From the NCBI GenBank assembly GCA_025936115.1, contig JAICTZ010000020.1:62001-126000 (forward strand): a stretch of 64,000 nt of DNA, given 5' to 3'. The position numbers and the translations under genes are program-made. Source of the stretch: Polyangiaceae bacterium (GTDB taxonomy: Bacteria; Myxococcota_A; Polyangia; Polyangiales; Polyangiaceae). Below the pieces are notes generated by a model. It saw only the letters and a program-made list of their open reading frames with translations. It did not search any database and had not been told where the DNA came from. The first letter of the stretch is position 1, and the number at the start of each line of letters is the position of its first letter. Below, one piece after another: positions 59,098 to 64,000 of the stretch.

Positions 59098-60606
59098 GTG
59101 CACCTCCAGGCCCTGCTGAACGCGCCGCCCGCCGTTTATGGCTTGGCCATCGGCGTGTTCGGGCTCTTCGTGCTCGCGCTGCTCTTGCCGCGCGGTGAGC
59201 GCCGCGGGCTGCGCGGGCCGTTCCTCGCGCTCTTGATCTACGCCGCGGCGCGCACCTCGGCCGACCTCTTCCCGCCGGGGGACGTCGTGCCCAAGCTCCT
59301 GCGCTTCACGGCGGCCTTCGCGTGGGGCACGGGCCTCGTGCGCAGCGTGTTCGTCGTGTTCGCGAGCTCGCGCGTGCTGCGCTTCGTGCCGCGCTGGCCG
59401 AAGATCCTGCGCGACATCGTGCAGGGCGTGCTCTACGTCGCGGTCGCGCTCGCGGCCCTGCACGCAGTCGGCGTCGAACCGGACTCCCTGCTCACGACCT
59501 CGGCGCTGCTCACGGCCGTCGTCGGCTTGTCGCTGCAGGAGACGCTCGGCAATCTCTTCGCCGGTCTCGCCCTCCAAAATCAGCAAACCTTGATGGTCGG
59601 CGACTGGGTGCGCTTCGCCGACGGTCACGACGGCGTCGGTGAGGTCATCGAAATCAACTGGCGCGCGACGCACTTTCTCACCTCCGGGCACGTGCAAGTC
59701 GTCGTGCCGAACGGCGTGCTCGCGCGCTCGACGGTGCGCAACTACTCGCGCCCGACTCCCGTCGTTCGCATCGAGACCGAAGTCGTCCTGCCCTACGAAA
59801 TCTCGGCTGAACACGCGCGCGGCGTGCTCCTGCACGCCCTCGAAGGCGTGGACGGCATCGTGCTCGAGCCGGCCCCCGCCGTGACCGTGGGCGACTTCAA
59901 CGACAGCGGTATCGCCTATTCCGTCCGCTTCTTCATCAGCGAATTCGGCCGTCACGACACGATCGAAAGCGCGGCGCGCCAGCGCATCCTCTACACCCTG
60001 CGCCGCGCCAACATCGGCATTCCGTACCCCCTCCAGCAGTTCGATCTCGTCGGCACCGCCGCCACTAAACTAGCGGGCCTGCCGGAAGCCAAGGCCGTCG
60101 CCGCGACCGATCTCTCCACGCGCCTCGCGCACACCGAAGTCTTCCGCGGTCTCAGCGGCGAGCTACTCGCCTCCCTCGGCGAAAGTACCCACCCGGTCCT
60201 CTACTCCCCCGGCGAAATCATCATCCGCCAAGGCGATCCCGGCACCGAGCTCTACGCGCTCGAACGGGGACAGGTCGAGCTCGTCATCAGCAACGAGCAG
60301 GGGCAGCGGGTCCGCGTTTCCGTGCTCGAGCCGGGCGCCGTCTTCGGCGAAGCGGCGTTCCTCACGGGCGGTCGCCGCGCCGCTACCATCGTCGCGCTGA
60401 GCGAGTGCGAGGTCCTCGCCATCCCGCGCAGCGCCCTGCACCACTTGCTCGAGAAAAACCGTGCGTTGTCCGAGCGGCTCGCCAAGGTGCTAGCCGACCG
60501 GATGGACCTCTTGAGCCAAGCCCTCAATCAGGCTGCCGAAACGCGCCTCGACGACGATCGCAGAAGCGATCTGCTGTTCGAGCGCATCCGGCAGTTTTTC
60601 GATTGA
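59098..60606 (+). CDS. MscS-type channel fused to a cyclic-nucleotide-binding domain
   Basis: 502 residues. Several N-terminal transmembrane helices (about residues 10-120) lead to the MscS pore and upper domain (LTTSALLTAVVGLSLQETLG, GLALQNQQTLMVGDWVRFAD, WRATHFLTSGHVQVVVPNGV). A cNMP-binding domain follows, residues about 350-465 (SPGEIIIRQGDPGTELYALE, GAVFGEAAFLTGGRRAATIV). It is probably an inner-membrane channel whose gating or regulation depends on a cyclic nucleotide. GTG start with TAACAT 6 bp upstream and no ribosome site. Confidence 0.92.
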   Translation: MHLQALLNAPPAVYGLAIGVFGLFVLALLLPRGERRGLRGPFLALLIYAAARTSADLFPPGDVVPKLLRFTAAFAWGTGLVRSVFVVFASSRVLRFVPRWPKILRDIVQGVLYVAVALAALHAVGVEPDSLLTTSALLTAVVGLSLQETLGNLFAGLALQNQQTLMVGDWVRFADGHDGVGEVIEINWRATHFLTSGHVQVVVPNGVLARSTVRNYSRPTPVVRIETEVVLPYEISAEHARGVLLHALEGVDGIVLEPAPAVTVGDFNDSGIAYSVRFFISEFGRHDTIESAARQRILYTLRRANIGIPYPLQQFDLVGTAATKLAGLPEAKAVAATDLSTRLAHTEVFRGLSGELLASLGESTHPVLYSPGEIIIRQGDPGTELYALERGQVELVISNEQGQRVRVSVLEPGAVFGEAAFLTGGRRAATIVALSECEVLAIPRSALHHLLEKNRALSERLAKVLADRMDLLSQALNQAAETRLDDDRRSDLLFERIRQFFD

Positions 60607-60669
60607 GCGCACGGCGCGCCGGCCGAGCGCAGCGTTGCGTCGGCCGAGCGCGGTGTTCGCCCCACGTGC

Positions 60670-61671
60670 TTAGTGGTTGTTTTGCAGGTTTTGCGTGCCG
60701 GTCGTGCCGGCGGGAGCGTTGCGCGTGCCCGAGCCCGCGTGTCCGCCCTCGCTCCCTCGGCCCATGATCTTGTCGCCGACTTCTTGCATGACGCCCTTGT
60801 TGGAGCGCAAGCGGTTGTGCACCTCGGTGACGCCCGTCACCGACTCGGCGATGTCCTCGGCGCGACGCTTGGAGTGCCGGTCGGGCACGCTGCCTTCGAG
60901 CGTCACCTCGGTCTTTGCCACGGTGACGGTGATGTCGCTCGCGTCCACCTCGTCGTCGGCGCTCAAGCGATCGCAGATGTCCTCACGGATACGCTCGTCG
61001 GAGCGCGTGTACCCGCGCGGACCCTTGCCATAGAAGCCGCCACGGCGAGTCTCGTCGTTCGAAGAGCGACTCCAGCCCTGAAGTGTCGAGCCGCCTTGGC
61101 TGTCGCTCGGGTTACCGATGCCGCGCAGCGTCGTCTGTCCCGCGGTCTCGGCCCAACGACCCTGGTCGCCGCGCTGCTCGTTCCAGCGGTTCTCGCTCCA
61201 GCGACCCTGGTTGCCGTAATTCTGGCCGCCGTAACTCTGGTTGCCGTAGTCGGAACCGTACGAACCGGAGCCGTAACTCTGGCCATATTGCTGGTTGGGA
61301 CGGCCCTCGCCGCCCGAGCCGAAGCGTCCGTAATCGCTCGTGCGGCCGCTCGCGCGCGACGGCTCGGCGTGGCCCCACGGTTCGTTCGCGCCCCAGCCCG
61401 GATTGTTGCCGGAGCGCCAGCTCTGTCCGCCCCGCTCGCGATCATGGTAGTCGCGGTCGCGCTCGTTCCAGTTGCCGTAACCGCGGGAGCCACCGTAGCT
61501 CTGACCTTGGCGGTACTCGGGCGCCTCGCGATACCGGTCGCGGTCCCAGTCGGATGCCTCGTAACGGCCGCGCTCTTGCCCGCCGGAGCGAAAACGCCGC
61601 TCGTCGCGGTCGCGATCGCGCCAGTCGCTCTCGTCGTCTCGGAAGGGCGAGCGTTCGTCGTATCTAGCCAT
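60670..61671 (-). CDS. BON-domain protein with long low-complexity N terminus
   Basis: 333 residues from ATG 61671, which has GAGGAG 7 bp upstream. Residues 1-220 are rich in Arg, Asp, Ser, Gly, Tyr, Gln and Asn (for example GSGSYGSDYGNQSYGGQNYG), like prion-like or RNA-binding disordered regions. A single BON domain lies at about 225-295 (REDICDRLSADDEVDASDIT, VTVAKTEVTLEGSVPDRHSK, GVTEVHNRLR). No signal peptide, unlike OsmY. It may be a cytosolic or nucleoid-associated stress protein. Confidence 0.85.
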   Translation of the reverse strand: MARYDERSPFRDDESDWRDRDRDERRFRSGGQERGRYEASDWDRDRYREAPEYRQGQSYGGSRGYGNWNERDRDYHDRERGGQSWRSGNNPGWGANEPWGHAEPSRASGRTSDYGRFGSGGEGRPNQQYGQSYGSGSYGSDYGNQSYGGQNYGNQGRWSENRWNEQRGDQGRWAETAGQTTLRGIGNPSDSQGGSTLQGWSRSSNDETRRGGFYGKGPRGYTRSDERIREDICDRLSADDEVDASDITVTVAKTEVTLEGSVPDRHSKRRAEDIAESVTGVTEVHNRLRSNKGVMQEVGDKIMGRGSEGGHAGSGTRNAPAGTTGTQNLQNNH

Positions 61672-62041
61672 CGTGATTCTCCTCACGTGCGGGAGGCGTC
61701 CCGAAGCGCTCTCCATGAACGCTGCCGAAACCACCTCGCTATCGAACGGACACGTGGTGCATCGCGCGTGCCGGGCCGACGAGCCTTTACGCTCGACCTC
61801 AGGGCAAACGAACACGATCACCACGCGCTTGAGCGCTCGGTGAGGCGGAGTTGCTCAGCGCGCCGGAAGCAGGCGGCGCTCGTCGCCCGCTTCAGTCGCT
61901 GCGCAGTCACGGAGAAGGCTGGCTCGAGTCGCCCCCTTGCAATCTTCCGGCCGGACGTTGTGAATGTTTCAGTGTCGATGTCAGCTCCCCCGTAAACGTG
62001 CCCGTGCCCGTGCCCGCGAACGCCGCGACCTGAGCCCAGGA
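61672..62041. other. Intergenic region of about 370 bp with GTGCCC repeat
   Basis: No gene is supported. At 61996-62016 lies the same 21-base GTGCCC tandem repeat as at 14361-14381. The remaining sequence upstream of the BON gene should hold its promoter, which was not clearly identified. Confidence 0.55.
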
Positions 62042-62956
62042 CTAATGATGAGGCGCGGCCTCGAGCAGCCGTGCGGCGCGTGAGCGCGTGTAGGGGTCGC
62101 TGCTTTGGGCGAGCGCGCGCAGGACATTTTCCGCTTCGGTCGTTTTTCCGAGCCGGGCGAGGCAGACGGCGCGGTTGAGGCGTGCTTCCGGCGTAAAGGT
62201 TCCGTGGGGGAAGCGCGCGAGGTAGCCGTCCCAAGCCACGAGAGCGCGGACGTAGTCGGAGCGTGAGAAATGCAGCTCGTGCGCGGCGCGGTAGGCGGCG
62301 ATGTCCGCGGCGAGTGCGGCCGAAGCAGCGGTCGCGGGAGACGCTGCGTGGATGGGAGCGGTCGCCGGATGCGCGTCGGGAGTTTCCGACGGGGTGTCGC
62401 TCGGTTCGGCGGCTCGGGCCGCGGCTGTCCGCGACGACGGCTCGGCAGTGGAACCGAGCAGGCCTGCGGAGGCGGGTGACCTGTCGCGCGGCAGGAGTCG
62501 CGAGGGCGACGGGCTGTGCGACGAGGTAACGTTCGAGGACGAGCTGCTCGGCGCTTCGGGGAAAGCAGCGGCCGAGAGCGCAGCGCTGGGTGTCTCGAAC
62601 GCTGCGACCGCTGTCGAGGGAACGTCCGACGGGGGCGCGGAACTAGGCGTGGTTGCGCGCCCTCGCGAGGACACGGCGTGATGCGACGGCGGTGGCGATG
62701 AGACGGCGGGAGCGACCAAGCCGAGCTCCGCGAGCACGCGCGAGACGCTTTCGCGCGCGGGAGCGCTCGCGGCGAGCGCGCCCGTTCCCACGAGCACGGC
62801 GGCGATCGGCAAGAGCCACACTGCGCGGCGGAGCCGGCGGCGACGGCGACGCCAGGTCGCCGTGAGCACACGTTCACGCAGTGCGCGCGCGTCGAGCGCC
62901 GTGCCGGGATTTTCCGCACGGTACGCTGCGATGAGCGGCGAAAGGTCGTCGTTCAT
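62042..62956 (-). CDS. Membrane protein with C-terminal TPR-like repeats, sigma partner candidate
   Basis: 304 residues from ATG 62956. The cytosolic N terminus (LIAAYRAENPGTALDARALR, then an Arg-rich segment) precedes one helix (residues about 44-62, AVWLLPIAAVLVGTGALAAS). A periplasmic Ser/Pro/Ala linker of about 140 residues follows, then TPR-like helices near the C terminus (DYVRALVAWDGYLARFPHGT, NRAVCLARLGKTTEAENVLR). It overlaps the ECF sigma stop (ATGA), so it may act as the anti-sigma factor. Confidence 0.75.
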   Translation of the reverse strand: MNDDLSPLIAAYRAENPGTALDARALRERVLTATWRRRRRRLRRAVWLLPIAAVLVGTGALAASAPARESVSRVLAELGLVAPAVSSPPPSHHAVSSRGRATTPSSAPPSDVPSTAVAAFETPSAALSAAAFPEAPSSSSSNVTSSHSPSPSRLLPRDRSPASAGLLGSTAEPSSRTAAARAAEPSDTPSETPDAHPATAPIHAASPATAASAALAADIAAYRAAHELHFSRSDYVRALVAWDGYLARFPHGTFTPEARLNRAVCLARLGKTTEAENVLRALAQSSDPYTRSRAARLLEAAPHH

Positions 62957-63558
62957 CGCTCGCCTCCGTCGAGGAAGGCGCGCAGGCGCTTTCGGGCGTG
63001 AAAGAGCCGCGTGCGCACCGTCGCTTCGGGAATCGCGAGAATGTCCGCGACTTCTTTCGCGGAGTACCCTTCGATCTCTTTGAGGACGAACGTGGTGCGC
63101 TGATCGAGCGGCAGCGTTTCGAGCGCGCGGGCGAGGCGCGCGGCGAGCAGGCGGCGCTCGTTCAATGCTTCCGGATCGGGCACGGGGTCGAGCGGCTCAC
63201 GTTCGAGACGGCCGGCGAATTTGAGGCGCCGCGAGCGCGCCCGCACGTGATGGCGCGCTCGGTTCGCGGCAATGCCGAGCAAAAAGGAGCGCAACGACGC
63301 GCCGGGCGCGAGCCGGTGCGCGAGATCCGGCAGCACGACGAACACGTCCTGCACCAGATCCTCGGCGGCGTGCTCGTCGCCGAGCAGCCGCTTGGCGAAG
63401 GAACAGAGCGCGAGCTGGTGCTCGTCGTAAGCGGCGGCTACAGCGTCGACGTCGCCGCGGCGGAGTCGTTCGGCGAAGCCAGGCAGGGGCGAAGCGTCGA
63501 CGGCGCCGCTGGGGCTTCCCACCAGCGGTAGGGCCTGAAGCGACGAAAACTCCCGCAC
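62953..63558 (-). CDS. ECF-family RNA polymerase sigma factor
   Basis: 201 residues from GTG 63558. Region 2: AAAYDEHQLALCSFAKRLLG, HAAEDLVQDVFVVLPDLAH, SLRSFLLGIAANRARHHV. Region 4: LDQRTTFVLKEIEGYSAKEV and AIPEATVRTRLFHARKRLRA. It belongs to the ECF group typical of myxobacteria. It is coupled to the TPR-like membrane protein and divergent from the exported protein gene at 63697, with 138 bp between them. Confidence 0.94.
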   Translation of the reverse strand: MREFSSLQALPLVGSPSGAVDASPLPGFAERLRRGDVDAVAAAYDEHQLALCSFAKRLLGDEHAAEDLVQDVFVVLPDLAHRLAPGASLRSFLLGIAANRARHHVRARSRRLKFAGRLEREPLDPVPDPEALNERRLLAARLARALETLPLDQRTTFVLKEIEGYSAKEVADILAIPEATVRTRLFHARKRLRAFLDGGER

Positions 63559-63696
63559 GGCCTAGTATGCCCGCAGCAGAGCAAAACGTTCAAACGCCAC
63601 CTCTGTTGGCGCCGGCAGCGGGGTTCACTCCGCGCGGCCGCGCTGCGCGCAAGCCGTGCGCTTGAACGGAAACGGAGGCAGAGGGAATGAAGGTGC

Positions 63697-64000
63697 ATGC
63701 GGTGGAAGTGGAGCTTGGCCATAGCCATGGCTGCGACGGTGAGCGCCTGGACGTGCCGGTCGGCGGCTGAGGGTGCGACCGCGCGGTCCACCGATGTTGC
63801 CGGGGGCGACACCAACCAACCCAAAAATCAAAGGACGGACGTTGCCGTCGTTTTCGAAGCCTCGGCGGCGGACCTGCCCCAAACCGCGATCCGCGACGCC
63901 ATCGCGCACGAGCTCGGCATGCCCCGAGAGCGCACGGTCGTCGCGGCGCGGCGCGAGCTCTCGATTGGCGTCGAAGGAAGTGAGCTCGTCGTCCGTTTCA
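63697..64000 (+). CDS. Exported protein, N-terminal part (3' partial)
   Basis: The frame is open from ATG 63697 to the right edge (101 codons visible). A GAGGG ribosome site lies about 11 bp upstream. The signal peptide is KWSLAIAMAATVSAWTC. The mature part begins with a polar linker, then DVAVVFEASAADLPQTAIRD and IAHELGMPRERTVVAARREL, suggesting a beta-alpha domain. I do not recognise it. It is divergent from the ECF sigma gene, whose target it may be. Confidence 0.75.
   Translation, partial: MRWKWSLAIAMAATVSAWTCRSAAEGATARSTDVAGGDTNQPKNQRTDVAVVFEASAADLPQTAIRDAIAHELGMPRERTVVAARRELSIGVEGSELVVRF

Noticed and set aside
1..64000. CRISPR arrays, tRNA, rRNA, insertion sequences and prophage genes
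   Set aside because: No regularly spaced repeats with unique spacers, no cloverleaf-type sequence, and no transposase or integrase were recognised. The tandem repeats seen lie within coding linkers or are short microsatellites.

Overview
The window is a high-GC chromosomal segment, densely coded on both strands, from a Gram-negative bacterium that is most likely a myxobacterium of the Polyangia type. This placement is an inference. It rests on lipoproteins with Gly/Thr/Ser/Asn-rich linkers, a small TIGR04563-like ribbon-helix-helix protein, SUMF1-like lipoproteins, two ECF sigma modules, DUF1844, and frequent GTG and TTG starts in genes that overlap by 4 bp. No rRNA, tRNA, CRISPR array, insertion sequence or prophage was recognised.

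Left part (1-15.6 kb): the tail of an M16 peptidase; a sensor pair in which the first protein has receiver, GAF, two PAS and a phosphoacceptor domain but no ATPase domain, and the second is a complete histidine kinase; an ECF sigma factor with a very short anti-sigma-like partner; an HtrA-type lipoprotein protease with DUF1844 and an acidic protein; a secreted glycoside hydrolase with a LamG-like domain; an operon of a 77-aa protein, a LeuD-LeuC fusion in swapped order, and an FKBP isomerase that ends at a clear intrinsic terminator; a SUMF1-like lipoprotein; an alpha/beta hydrolase and a ribbon-helix-helix protein.

Middle (15.7-41.5 kb): a C-terminal processing protease and a SIMPL protein; succinate dehydrogenase (sdhCAB) divergent from a lysR-cytochrome P450 pair; a cupin divergent from a MarR regulator with overlapping palindromes between them; aconitase and a GlpA/GlpB-like dehydrogenase pair without GlpC; then a PQQ region. 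The PQQ region has pqqABCDE on the minus strand. It is flanked by a diheme cytochrome c lipoprotein, a YVTN beta-propeller lipoprotein and a quinoprotein-like beta-propeller lipoprotein carrying ten NATGGS repeats. Together these suggest synthesis of a redox cofactor plus an envelope-attached electron-transfer set, although no classical PQQ alcohol or glucose dehydrogenase is present here.

Right part (41.5-64 kb): pgpA, a second SUMF1-like protein, a metallophosphoesterase, recC-recB-recD as a tightly overlapping operon, purE-purK with an outer-membrane beta-barrel candidate, small genes including a 19-codon frame with a strong ribosome site, an SDR epimerase, a lipoprotein, an MscS channel fused to a cyclic-nucleotide-binding domain, a BON protein with a low-complexity N terminus, and a second ECF module with a membrane partner and a divergent exported protein that runs off the right edge.
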